Positions 1 to 7,674 of a DNA stretch of 12,204 nucleotides are shown one piece after another. Position numbers and translations under genes: made by a program. Below the pieces are notes generated by a model. It made no database searches, was not told the DNA's origin, and was given only the letters and a program-made list of their open reading frames with translations. Numbering within the stretch: position 1 is the first letter of the stretch; each line of letters starts with the position of its first letter. The stretch is from NCBI GenBank assembly GCA_002361875.1, contig DERX01000091.1, positions 1 through 12,204 of the forward strand, given 5' to 3'. This stretch comes from Ruminococcaceae bacterium UBA3329. GTDB taxonomy: Bacteria > Bacillota > Clostridia > Oscillospirales > Acutalibacteraceae.

Positions 1-111
1 ATATATTGAATTTTTATTTTAACACAATTTTTAACGGTTTGCAAATCAAAGATGAAAATTAAATATTAAAGCGTGAAATTTATTGAAAATATATAAAAAA
101 TAGTATTTAAC

Positions 112-140
112 TTGACAAAAATTAAGCAATATGGTACTAT
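112..140 (+). promoter_or_regulatory. Strong sigmaA promoter of the exported-protein gene
   Basis: A perfect -35 TTGACA (112-117) is separated by 17 bp from TACTAT (135-140). A TG one base upstream of the -10 (132-133) makes it an extended -10 element. Transcription should begin near 146-148. The DNA before it (1-111) is AT-rich and shows no gene. Confidence 0.85.
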
Positions 141-145
141 ACGAA

Positions 146-160
146 TGGAATTAATTTCCA
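146..160. promoter_or_regulatory. Palindrome at the predicted transcription start (possible operator)
   Basis: TGGAA (146-150), a 5-bp spacer, then TTCCA (156-160) form a perfect 5-bp-arm inverted repeat directly over the expected +1 of the promoter at 112-140. The place suits a repressor operator, or a weak 5' hairpin in the leader. The assignment rests on position and symmetry only, since no regulator is known. Confidence 0.4.
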
Positions 161-188
161 TAAAAATTTTAATTAAAGGGTGGAGATT

Positions 189-1001
189 ATGAAAAAAGCA
201 AAGGCTAAAAAAGTTATAGCAGTCGTTTTAGTTTTAGTAATTCTTGCGTCAGTTCTTATTTTACAGGCTTTTGCTGTGCCGAATGTTCTTTGTGCTGATT
301 TTGAAGCTATAGATATTGCCGAAAATCAGTCTGCATCCGAAATCCTGTCCGCTTTGGGAATAGAAGATGTTTTTATAGAAAATCTTTCTCCCGATATAAC
401 GGAAAAAATACCTCTTGCAATAAAGGCATATAAGATAAACGAAAATGAAAATGACCTGTCGCTCAGCAAAAATGTGTGGGTGTTGGAATTGAGCGGAGGG
501 GAAGCGGAATACGGTGAATATATCATATTAGGCACTTTTGAGTACACTAAAATGCCCGTTTGGCGCGGAACGGATGTGTTTACCGTTTATATAGAGGGTT
601 TGGTATTTAATCAATCGGATTTTTCGGTTACGGCAATATATAATGAAAAAGTGAAAACTGACGGAAAGACAGAAACGGTGCAAAAAGCAGAAAAAAGCGA
701 CAGTAAATTCGGCGGCTTTTATTCCGTAGTCGGCTCGTACAATTTGCCGAACGGTGTGGGCTCAAAATGCAGTGATTTAAAATTTTTGGTTGTTGCCGAT
801 GCAGCGGTCGGTCATCCGGATTCACCTTGCAATATAATGGTAAATATGCACTATTCACATCAGAATTTCGGAGCGGGTTTTAACGGCAACTGTGTTGATG
901 CAAATGTGGACACAAATCCTGTCAGTCCGAAAATTTTCTATAAAACGCATACGGTAAGGTCGCAAAATTTTATTGAGTACAAACCGCAAGCTTTAAATTA
1001 A
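189..1001 (+). CDS. Exported or membrane-anchored protein of unknown function
   Basis: The protein has 270 residues. I chose ATG at 189 over the in-frame GTG at 180 because the AAAGGGTGGAG ribosome site covers that GTG and is well spaced for the ATG. The N-terminus is strongly basic (MKKAKAKK), followed by about 20 hydrophobic residues and an AFA-like possible signal peptidase site near residues 28-30. It is therefore a signal peptide or N-terminal anchor, and the rest should lie outside the membrane. The mature part is acidic and polar with no further membrane span. Three cysteines cluster in the C-terminal third (KCSD, PCNI, NCVD), and another lies just after the signal. I recognise no domain. 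It is monocistronic, with its own strong promoter and a terminator 17 bp after the stop. Confidence 0.8.
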   Translation: MKKAKAKKVIAVVLVLVILASVLILQAFAVPNVLCADFEAIDIAENQSASEILSALGIEDVFIENLSPDITEKIPLAIKAYKINENENDLSLSKNVWVLELSGGEAEYGEYIILGTFEYTKMPVWRGTDVFTVYIEGLVFNQSDFSVTAIYNEKVKTDGKTETVQKAEKSDSKFGGFYSVVGSYNLPNGVGSKCSDLKFLVVADAAVGHPDSPCNIMVNMHYSHQNFGAGFNGNCVDANVDTNPVSPKIFYKTHTVRSQNFIEYKPQALN

Positions 1002-1017
1002 ACAGAATTTTTCTTTT

Positions 1018-1053
1018 AAAATAACCGCCCTGTTTTGAGGACGGTTATTTTTT
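1018..1053. terminator. Bidirectional intrinsic terminator
   Basis: AAAATAACCGCCCT (1018-1031) pairs with AGGACGGTTATTTT (1038-1051) around a GTTTTG loop, with a single C-A mismatch. T runs follow on the plus strand and the A-rich left arm gives a U run on the minus strand. It sits between two convergent genes (stops at 1001 and 1071), so it can end both transcripts. Confidence 0.85.
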
Positions 1054-1070
1054 AACTATATGTCAAAATA

Positions 1071-2165
1071 TCAAAGTATTTCGGCGAGTATGCTGTTTGA
1101 GAGCAAAAAGCCGTTTCGGGTTAAGCGAATACCCCTTTCGTCAGACTCCATAAAGCCTTTATCCGCAAAAAATGCGGATTTTTTTATTATTTCTTCGGGA
1201 ATTTTATGGCCGAACCGATTTTCGGTTTCACTGTTTAAAAGTCCTTTAGTAAGCCTTAAACGGAGCATTGCGTATTCGGTAAAATCACCGCCGTCGCCGT
1301 CTGATATAGGATTTGAATCATTCAGAAAAGCATTTAAATCACGCTCGAAATAGAATCGCTTTCCGCCTAAAAACGAGTGGGCGGCAGGACCGAGCCCCAA
1401 ATATTCCTCGCAGTTCCAATATTTAAGATTGTGGCGGCTTTCATATCCGCATTTTGCAAAATTTGAGATTTCGTATTGCATTATGCCGTTTCGTTCGAGT
1501 GTTTCGCAGGTTTGTAAATATAAATCCGCGACCGCATCGTCGTCAGGCAAAGAGAGTGAATTTTGCCTGTTATAAAATACCGTGCCCTCTTCAAGCTTTA
1601 AAATGTATGCACTGATGTGCGGAACGCCGAGGGACAGGCAAAAATCAAGCGTTTCGGAAAGCGACTTTTCTGTCTGACGGGGTATGCCCAGCATAACATC
1701 AAGGGAAATATTGCTTATACCTGCGCTTTGCACATTCAAAACCGCTTGTTTTACTGTTTCCGAATCTGAAAGTCTGCCGAGTGCACGCCGTTCACGGTCA
1801 TTTGCCGATTGCAGTCCCATTGAAATCCTGTTAACGCCGTAAAATGCGAGAATTTTGAAAAAATCTTCGGATAGTCCAAATGGGTTACATTCAACGGTGA
1901 TTTCAGCATTGGGCGACAGAAATGGGGAGGCAGATTTCACAATTTCACATAGATTTTCAGAGCCGAGAACAGACGGAGTACCGCCACCTATGTAAAGTGT
2001 ATCAGCTTTACAGTCTGAAGTACTCATTTCGGCTGAAATTCTGTTTTTCAGTGTATTAACATATTGCGTTTTTACGCTCTCATCCGCCCGAACCGAGTAA
2101 AAATCACAGTACGGGCATTTGGAACGGCAAAATGGAATATGCAAATAAAGTCCTATATTTTTCAT
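1071..2165 (-). CDS. hemW: Radical SAM heme chaperone HemW
   Basis: The 364-residue protein begins MKNIGLYLHIPFC, typical of HemW. The 4Fe-4S radical SAM cysteines are C13, C17 and C20 (CX3CX2C), followed by D21-F22. HemN, the true oxygen-independent coproporphyrinogen oxidase, has a fourth cysteine at the position of F22, so HemW is the better name. GGGTP (60-64) is the SAM-binding motif and VECNP follows later. The last 100 or so residues form the HemN_C-type winged domain. By family knowledge, HemW binds heme and delivers it to apoproteins in the cytoplasm. ATG 2165 lies 4 bp after the lepA stop. An open frame continues upstream, but it would overlap lepA deeply. The site has no clear ribosome-binding sequence, so translational coupling to lepA is likely. 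It is the last gene of the operon. Confidence 0.92.
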   Translation of the reverse strand: MKNIGLYLHIPFCRSKCPYCDFYSVRADESVKTQYVNTLKNRISAEMSTSDCKADTLYIGGGTPSVLGSENLCEIVKSASPFLSPNAEITVECNPFGLSEDFFKILAFYGVNRISMGLQSANDRERRALGRLSDSETVKQAVLNVQSAGISNISLDVMLGIPRQTEKSLSETLDFCLSLGVPHISAYILKLEEGTVFYNRQNSLSLPDDDAVADLYLQTCETLERNGIMQYEISNFAKCGYESRHNLKYWNCEEYLGLGPAAHSFLGGKRFYFERDLNAFLNDSNPISDGDGGDFTEYAMLRLRLTKGLLNSETENRFGHKIPEEIIKKSAFFADKGFMESDERGIRLTRNGFLLSNSILAEIL

Positions 2166-2169
2166 ACGG

Positions 2170-3978
2170 TTATTCGTCGTCGAGCTTGAGCACCGCCATA
2201 AACGCCTCCTGCGGAACTTCAACCGTACCGAACTGACGCATACGCTTTTTGCCCTCTTTTTGTTTTTCAAGAAGTTTTTTCTTTCTTGTAATGTCACCGC
2301 CGTAGCACTTCGCAAGAACGTCCTTACGCATAGCCTTAACGGTTTCACGGGCAATAACCTTACTGCCCACGGCAATCTGAACGGGAATTTCAAACATCTG
2401 TCTCGGAATATTGTCTTTCAGTTTTTCGGCAATTTTTCTCGCTCTGCCGTATGCTTTGTCAGAGTGAATAATGAATGAAAGCGCATCTATTGTGTCGCCG
2501 TTCAGCAGAACATCGAGCTTTACAAGGCTTGAACGCTGATAATCCGCAAGCTCGTAATCAAATGATGCATAACCTCTTGTGCGTGATTTAAGCGCATCGA
2601 AGAAGTCGTAAATTATCTCGTTAAGCGGTAATTTGTAATGCAAATCAACACGGTCGGCGTCAAGGTAAGTCATACCTACATAAACTCCGCGCCTGTCCTG
2701 ACACAAATCCATTATCTGACCGACATACGAGGGCGGAGCGTAAATGTGTGCCTCAACAGTAGGCTCTTCCGCATAGTCAATCGTTGCAGGGTCGGGGTAG
2801 TGGCTCGGGTTGTCGATTTCGACCATTTCGCCGTTCGTCAGGTGAATTTTATAGATAACGCTCGGAACGGTTGTAACCAAATCAAGATTATATTCCCGTT
2901 CAAGGCGTTCCTGTATAATTTCAAGATGCAAAAGTCCTAAAAATCCGCATCTGAAACCGAATCCGAGAGCGCCCGAGGTTTCAGGCTCAAATGAAAGAGC
3001 GGCGTCATTAAGCTGTAATTTTTCAAGAGCGTCACGCAGTGCCTCGTAATCTGCACCGTCGGCAGGGTATACTCCGCAGAATACCATCGGGTTAACCTTT
3101 CGATATCCCGGGAGAGCCTCATCGGCAGGATTTTCAGCGGTTGTAACCGTGTCGCCGACTCTCGCATCACCGACCGTTTTAATTGAAGCGGTGATGTAAC
3201 CAACCTCGCCCGAGGAAAGTACATCTGTCTTTTCCATAAATGTAGGTCGCATATAGCCTACCTCAACAACGGTAAATTCAGCTCCTGTTGCCATCATACG
3301 CATGGTGTCGCCCGCTTTGATTTGCCCGTCAACAACACGGACATAAACGATAACGCCCTTGTAGCTGTCATAAACCGAGTCAAAAACAAGCGCGCGCAAA
3401 GGTTTATCATCGTTATTTTCAGGCGGCGGAACAAGCTTTACAATGCTTTCAAGTACCTTTTCTACATTTTCGCCCGTTTTTGCCGAAACCTTCGGCGCTT
3501 CACTGCAATCAAGCCCTATAATATCCTCAACCTCTTTTGCGACACGCTCGGGGTCTGCGGCGGGCAGGTCGATTTTATTTATAACCGGAACAAGCTCTAA
3601 ATCGTGGTCGAGAGCTAAATATGTATTTGCAAGCGTTTGCGCCTCAACGCCTTGTGATGCGTCAACAATTAACACCGCACCTTCGCAGGCGGCAAGTGAA
3701 CGTGAAACCTCATAGTTAAAGTCAACATGACCGGGGGTGTCGATTAAATTAAGGTTATAGATGTTGCCGTCTAACGCTTTGTAATCAAGCTTTACGGCAT
3801 GCGCCTTAATTGTAATTCCGCGCTCACGCTCCAAGTCCATATTGTCAAGGAGCTGTTCCTGCATATCACGCTTTGCCACGGTTTCGGTAAGCTCCAAAAG
3901 TCGGTCTGCAAGAGTTGACTTGCCGTGGTCAATGTGAGCAATAATTGAAAAATTTCTGATAAATTCTTTCTTTGCCAT
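2170..3978 (-). CDS. lepA: Elongation factor 4 (LepA) GTPase
   Basis: A complete 602-residue LepA, of normal length for the family. The G domain shows AHIDHGKST (14-22, P loop), RGITI (53-57, switch I), DTPGH (80-84, switch II with the catalytic-type H84), NKID (134-137) and a SAK motif near 165. Domain II, the EF-G-like domains and the LepA-specific C-terminal domain follow. The characteristic DRRGVYVGM stretch and the basic C-terminal tail (TRKKKLLEKQKEGKKRMR) are present. LepA binds the ribosome and is implicated in back-translocation and in 30S biogenesis. Start ATG 3978 has an AGAGGT ribosome site that overlaps the stop codon of the preceding gene. LepA followed directly by hemW is a common Firmicutes arrangement. 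Confidence 0.97.
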   Translation of the reverse strand: MAKKEFIRNFSIIAHIDHGKSTLADRLLELTETVAKRDMQEQLLDNMDLERERGITIKAHAVKLDYKALDGNIYNLNLIDTPGHVDFNYEVSRSLAACEGAVLIVDASQGVEAQTLANTYLALDHDLELVPVINKIDLPAADPERVAKEVEDIIGLDCSEAPKVSAKTGENVEKVLESIVKLVPPPENNDDKPLRALVFDSVYDSYKGVIVYVRVVDGQIKAGDTMRMMATGAEFTVVEVGYMRPTFMEKTDVLSSGEVGYITASIKTVGDARVGDTVTTAENPADEALPGYRKVNPMVFCGVYPADGADYEALRDALEKLQLNDAALSFEPETSGALGFGFRCGFLGLLHLEIIQERLEREYNLDLVTTVPSVIYKIHLTNGEMVEIDNPSHYPDPATIDYAEEPTVEAHIYAPPSYVGQIMDLCQDRRGVYVGMTYLDADRVDLHYKLPLNEIIYDFFDALKSRTRGYASFDYELADYQRSSLVKLDVLLNGDTIDALSFIIHSDKAYGRARKIAEKLKDNIPRQMFEIPVQIAVGSKVIARETVKAMRKDVLAKCYGGDITRKKKLLEKQKEGKKRMRQFGTVEVPQEAFMAVLKLDDE

Positions 3979-3980
3979 AA

Positions 3981-4721
3981 TTACCTCTTGTTGCTGTTTT
4001 TAAAATATTTATAAATTATATTGATAACTGTATACAGTCCTGCCGCAATGAGTAGAATCGGAATTATCATTGGCAATTTAAAGGAGGTCATACAGTAATT
4101 TATTATACCTTTAATTGAAAACGAATTTGACATCAAAGCGAATGCGCCGTACCCGAACAGTATAGCAATTGTACTCATAATTATGCCGATTGAATTGAAT
4201 TGTAATTCCGAATTATCGGATTTTGTTTTTCTTTTTTTTGATGATTTTGATATTTCAGCGTTACTTTGTTTTTTAGGAACGATAGTGCCGACGCTTCCTA
4301 TAAAAAACGGCAGTGAACCTAATGAAAAGAAAAAGCCTATAAACAGCATGTGGTTGCTTGTTTTATTCGGACCGCCGATAACAGCTTCATCGGGATTCTC
4401 CGGATTATACAGAATTTCGCACGGTGTACCCTCGGCAGGCACAAAAGCTGTTGAATAGTTGCTTGTTACAAAATGTTTTTCCGAATCAACGGTAAAGCAG
4501 TATGTAAGCTTGTATGTAGCCGCACTTAATTCTTGCTTAACAGCATCGTAATGCTCTCCCTCGTAAAGCGTGCTGCCGCACAAATATCCCGTAGCAGCTT
4601 CAAAGCCTTTTGTAGGTGATGTAATTTTTTCGTAAACTCCGAAACCTATGAGCAGAACGCCTATAAGCAGTGCGATTATCGGTAAAAATAAGAATTTTAA
4701 TGTTTCCTTATAATATGACAT
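3981..4721 (-). CDS. DUF3592-like membrane protein
   Basis: A 246-residue membrane protein. One hydrophobic span lies at about 11-30. It is followed by a soluble domain of about 90 residues containing YKLTYCFTVDSEKHFVTSN and a GTPCEILYNPENPDEAV stretch. A second span follows near 125-148, then a Lys/Ser-rich charged linker (KKQSNAEISKSSKKRKTKSD), and two more spans at the C-terminus. The middle segment with its C-x-I-x-Y-N-P-x-N-P motif resembles DUF3592 proteins, whose biochemical role is unknown. The gene lies between a YitT-family gene (15 bp) and lepA (2 bp) in one operon. AGGAAACGG precedes the ATG. The DUF3592 name is from motif recall. I suggest no specific function. Confidence 0.85.
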   Translation of the reverse strand: MSYYKETLKFLFLPIIALLIGVLLIGFGVYEKITSPTKGFEAATGYLCGSTLYEGEHYDAVKQELSAATYKLTYCFTVDSEKHFVTSNYSTAFVPAEGTPCEILYNPENPDEAVIGGPNKTSNHMLFIGFFFSLGSLPFFIGSVGTIVPKKQSNAEISKSSKKRKTKSDNSELQFNSIGIIMSTIAILFGYGAFALMSNSFSIKGIINYCMTSFKLPMIIPILLIAAGLYTVINIIYKYFKNSNKR

Positions 4722-4736
4722 ATTTTCCGTTTCCTG

Positions 4737-5603
4737 TTAATAGTGATTAAACCCTTCTCCGAGTATTTCCTTTGCGTTTGTGATTATAAGAAACGCTTTT
4801 TCGTCGAAGGCTTTTATTCTTTTAATAAATTTGCCAGTCTGATTGTCATAGCAGGCGCAAATTAAAACATCCTTTTGAATGTTTGTGTAACCGCCTTGTC
4901 CACGCAGTATTGTAACGCCTCGGTGTATATCGTTAGTTATTATTCTGCGCATTTCCTCGCCCTTTTCGGTCACGATAAAAATAAGGCTTGAACGGTGTAT
5001 GCCGAAAATAATATAGTCAATGGTTTGCGTGCTGACAAAAATTACTACCGCCGCATAAAGCGAGGATTCAATATTCCTGTAAACAAGACCGCCCAGCGCA
5101 ATAATTAAAAGGTCAATAAGAAAAATTGTTTTGCCCAAAGAGATATGCGGATATTTCATTCCGACAAGCTTTGCAATTATATCCGTACCGCCTGTGGTAG
5201 CGCCGTTAATGAGCACAACTCCAAGACCTGCACCCGACAGCACTCCGCCGAAAAGCGAAGCCAAGAGTAAATCTCCGCGGTACACAGGCAGAAAATCGCC
5301 GATGTCAATAAGAGCGGACATAATAAATGTTGCCCAAAAGGAAGATATTACAAACCGCAGTCCTAACTTTTTATAAGAAATAATGAAAAGGGGAATGTTC
5401 AAAAGAAAAATAACCGTGCCTATGGGAGCACCGAGTAAATAGTTTATTACAGTTGCAAAGCCCGTAAACCCGCCGTTCAGTATTTGGTTTTTTGACAGAA
5501 AACAGTTTACGGAAATACTGTAAAGCGCTCCACCCAAAATAAAAACCGCCGTGTCAGATAAAAATGATTTCAGTTTATTCCTTGTTTTCAAAAATGTCAG
5601 CAC
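4737..5603 (-). CDS. YitT-family membrane protein (DUF161 + DUF2179)
   Basis: A 288-residue protein with about six hydrophobic spans in its first 200 residues, then a soluble C-terminal domain. The family signatures GGFTGFATVINYLLG and INGATTGGTDIIAKLVG match the YitT/DUF161 membrane region. The tail from about 205 (SSLIFIVTEKGEEMRRIITND, RGVTILRGQGGYT, LICACYDNQ) matches DUF2179, a small ferredoxin-like domain. Its transport or sensing role is not established. No ATG is available near the start. GTG 5603 gives the length above and overlaps mrnC by 29 bp. TTG 5591 is an alternative with AGGTG nine bases upstream and would give 284 residues. The gene is third in the operon. Confidence 0.92.
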   Translation of the reverse strand: MLTFLKTRNKLKSFLSDTAVFILGGALYSISVNCFLSKNQILNGGFTGFATVINYLLGAPIGTVIFLLNIPLFIISYKKLGLRFVISSFWATFIMSALIDIGDFLPVYRGDLLLASLFGGVLSGAGLGVVLINGATTGGTDIIAKLVGMKYPHISLGKTIFLIDLLIIALGGLVYRNIESSLYAAVVIFVSTQTIDYIIFGIHRSSLIFIVTEKGEEMRRIITNDIHRGVTILRGQGGYTNIQKDVLICACYDNQTGKFIKRIKAFDEKAFLIITNAKEILGEGFNHY

Positions 5604-5994
5604 CTATTTCATTGATAACTACATTAAACAATGAGTTAAGGCGCTCGGAAGAGCCGTTTAAATAAAGATAACCCATAAGAGCCTCAAAACCCGTTGCATA
5701 GTGATAGTCACATCCGCTTTGGTTCTTCGGCGTGTGCGAGGTGTGCGCATTTCTGCCTCGCTTGAAAACTTCAGTTTCCTTTTCCGTAAGCACGGGCAAA
5801 AGTATTTTCATATACTTTGCCTGCGCTTGAGCGTTGACCGCCTTAACCGAAAGCTTATGTAGATCACGCACGGGTCTGTTTGCGTCGCTTACCAACATTT
5901 CACGGATAACGAGTGAAAAATATGCGTCGCCGACAAATGCCAAGGTCAACGGACTTAATGCGTCGGGATTTGTTTGTTTATCGAATAGTGTCAT
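5575..5994 (-). CDS. mrnC: Mini-ribonuclease III
   Basis: A 139-residue protein made of a single RNase III catalytic domain with no double-stranded-RNA-binding domain, which is the Mini-III hallmark. Visible motifs are LAFVGDAYFSLVIRE (18-32, with metal-binding-type D23), KRGRNA (78-83), PKNQ and YHYATGFEALMGYLYL (98-112, with acidic E104). In Bacillus, Mini-III trims the ends of 23S rRNA precursor, and the family acts on double-stranded RNA stems in the cytoplasm. The ATG is preceded by GAGGCG. The gene lies 15 bp after obg and overlaps the next gene, so translation of the two is probably coupled. Its link to obg fits a ribosome-assembly operon. Confidence 0.95.
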   Translation of the reverse strand: MTLFDKQTNPDALSPLTLAFVGDAYFSLVIREMLVSDANRPVRDLHKLSVKAVNAQAQAKYMKILLPVLTEKETEVFKRGRNAHTSHTPKNQSGCDYHYATGFEALMGYLYLNGSSERLNSLFNVVINEIGADIFENKE

Positions 5995-6009
5995 AATTTT
6001 TTCGCCTCA

Positions 6010-7284
6010 TTACGGTACATATTCAAATTCCAAATCGTATATACTTACAAGGTCGCCCTCGTGAATACCCTTGTTTTTAAGCTCGTCAATAATTCCGCTT
6101 GACTGCAATACCCTTTGAAAATATTGAAGAGATTCATAGTCGTCAAGGTCGGTCTGGCAGAGGATTCTGTAAAGCCATTCCGCCTCAACGATATATACAT
6201 CGTCATGCACCGTAACCGTAAATCCGTCCTTTTTGCTCTTCTCTTCAAGCATACTTACGGGGATTTCTTCAGCCTCATAGCGTTTGACAGGGGGGAGCGT
6301 GTCAAGAAGCTTTGCCGCCGCGTCAATAAGCTCTTTAGTGCCGTGCTTAATGGGGGCGCAGATTTCAAAATACTGAAGTCCCTTGTCCTCTATATATTTT
6401 CTGAATGTTGAGAGCTGTTCGTCCGTGGCAAGGTCGATTTTATTACCCGCTACAATCTGCGGACATTTTGCCAGCTCGGGATTAAATTTTTCAAGTTCCG
6501 AGTTTATCGCTTCGAAATCGTCAATCGGATTTCTGCCCTCACTGCCTGCAACATCTACAATGTGAATAAGCATACGGCATCTTTCAACATGGCGTAAAAA
6601 TTCGTGACCGAGGCCAACGCCGTCGCTTGCACCCTCAATAAGACCGGGAATATCCGCCATAACAAAGCTTTTTTCGGGGCCCATTCTGACAACGCCCAAA
6701 ACGGGAATAATGGTTGTGAAATGATAGTCGCCCACAATGGGCTTTGCCTCGCTGACAACGGAAATGAGCGATGATTTGCCGACATTTGGGAAACCGAGCA
6801 AGCCTACATCTGCAATAAGCTTTAATTCAAGGCTTACATCCCATTCTTCACCCGGTGCACCCATTTTTGCAAAACGGGGGGTCTGCCTTGTAGATGTGGC
6901 AAAATGAGAGTTGCCCCAACCGCCTTTTCCGCCTTTTGCGCCGATAAATTCCTCGTCAGTAGAAAGGTCGGCAATAATAACGCCGCTGGACTCTTCACGG
7001 ATAACCGTTCCCCTCGGCACACGGATAATAAGGTCTTGTCCTTTTTTACCGCTTCTTCGGCTGCCCGAGCCGTCTGCGCCGTTCTCGGCAACATATTTTC
7101 TTTTATAGCGGAAATCGGCAAGTGTTGACAGATTGTCGTCAACCTTAAAAATTACATTACCGCCTTTTCCGCCGTCGCCGCCGTCAGGCCCACCAGACGC
7201 TATATATTTTTCACGGTGGAATGCAACAGCTCCGTTGCCGCCGTTGCCGCCCTTAATTTTAATTTTCGCAATATCAACAAACAT
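6010..7284 (-). CDS. obg: Obg GTPase (ribosome assembly)
   Basis: A complete 424-residue Obg with three domains. The first is the glycine-rich Obg fold (1-158; repeated GGxGGxG, GGPDGGDGGKGG and GGKGGWGN). The second is the GTPase domain, with GFPNVGKSS (164-172), TT switch I (190-191), DIPGLIEGA (211-219) and NKID (281-284). The third is a C-terminal OCT-type domain (about 345-424) ending YDLEFEYVP. Obg binds the large ribosomal subunit, senses GTP/ppGpp and is usually essential. GAGGTTAC precedes ATG 7284. It is the first gene of the six-gene operon. In many Firmicutes obg sits beside rpmA and other ribosomal genes, but here it is followed by mrnC. Confidence 0.97.
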   Translation of the reverse strand: MFVDIAKIKIKGGNGGNGAVAFHREKYIASGGPDGGDGGKGGNVIFKVDDNLSTLADFRYKRKYVAENGADGSGSRRSGKKGQDLIIRVPRGTVIREESSGVIIADLSTDEEFIGAKGGKGGWGNSHFATSTRQTPRFAKMGAPGEEWDVSLELKLIADVGLLGFPNVGKSSLISVVSEAKPIVGDYHFTTIIPVLGVVRMGPEKSFVMADIPGLIEGASDGVGLGHEFLRHVERCRMLIHIVDVAGSEGRNPIDDFEAINSELEKFNPELAKCPQIVAGNKIDLATDEQLSTFRKYIEDKGLQYFEICAPIKHGTKELIDAAAKLLDTLPPVKRYEAEEIPVSMLEEKSKKDGFTVTVHDDVYIVEAEWLYRILCQTDLDDYESLQYFQRVLQSSGIIDELKNKGIHEGDLVSIYDLEFEYVP

Positions 7285-7315
7285 AATGTAACCTCAAAAT
7301 TTACACAAATATACA

Positions 7316-7355
7316 TATACATTATTATTCTACACCAAAATCAAAAAATAATAAA
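7316..7355 (-). promoter_or_regulatory. Possible promoter of the obg operon
   Basis: The AT-rich DNA just upstream of obg should hold the operon promoter. The best single element read on the minus strand is TAGAAT (7327-7332, 5 of 6 to the -10 consensus), but its -35 at 17 bp is only TTTATT. A TTGATT (7339-7344) is an alternative -35, with a weak -10 near 7316-7321. The exact promoter is not settled. Confidence 0.3.
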
Positions 7356-7430
7356 TAGTATTTGAAAAGTTTTTTTAGGTTTTTGTATGTTTTATTTTTA
7401 CCAAGCTCCCGCCGTAAAAATAATGCCAAA

Positions 7431-7533
7431 AAGGCTTCTCCCTCGGGAGAAGCTGTCACAAAGTGACTGATGAGGGGGAGATACACCTCATCCACCGCTA
7501 ATGCGGTTCCCCTTAATTCTCAAAGGAGAAGGC
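7431..7533. repeat. MITE-like repeat made of five consecutive hairpins
   Basis: This 103-bp non-coding element is almost entirely inverted repeats. They are GCTTCTCCC/GGGAGAAGC (7434-7453), GTCAC/GTGAC (7455-7467), GATGAGG/CCTCATC (7469-7492), ACCGC/GCGGT (7494-7507) and TTCTC/GAGAA (7517-7530). Its outer ends, GGCTTCTCC and GGAGAAGGC, are imperfect terminal inverted repeats. From memory, this architecture belongs to short interspersed elements common in gut Clostridia. A relative of its right half is present in inverted orientation at 8242-8293. It lies between obg and the next gene and encodes nothing. Confidence 0.8.
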
Positions 7534-7659
7534 AAATACATCTCACTCATCGCTGATGTTTGCTGTAAAAATGTATAGCGAAATAATTCGACATAATTAT
7601 TCAAAATACTGTAAATCTTGCAAAAGCAGACATATAAGTCCGAAAAAATGGACTAAAAA

Positions 7660-7674
7660 TCGCAATATTTGCGA
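7660..7674. promoter_or_regulatory. Perfect inverted repeat upstream of the small-protein promoter
   Basis: TCGCAA (7660-7665), TAT, then TTGCGA (7669-7674) form a perfect 6-bp-arm palindrome ending 9 bp before the -35 hexamer. Its last bases run into the upstream GAACATTTGT repeat. It could be a binding site for a second regulator. No function is proven. Confidence 0.35.

Noticed and set aside
1060..1353. Plus-strand open frame opposite hemW, and similar frames opposite lepA, obg and rSAM
   Set aside because: They are antisense shadows of well-supported genes, without ribosome sites or recognisable domains.
2166..2393. N-terminal extension of hemW into lepA
   Set aside because: The extension is an Arg-rich out-of-frame reading of lepA. 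HemW homologues start at the MKNIGLYLHIPFC segment.
7637..7654. AGTCC/GGACT inverted repeat upstream of the small-protein promoter
   Set aside because: The arms are only five bases with an 8-base loop and no T tract, so it is within chance expectation.
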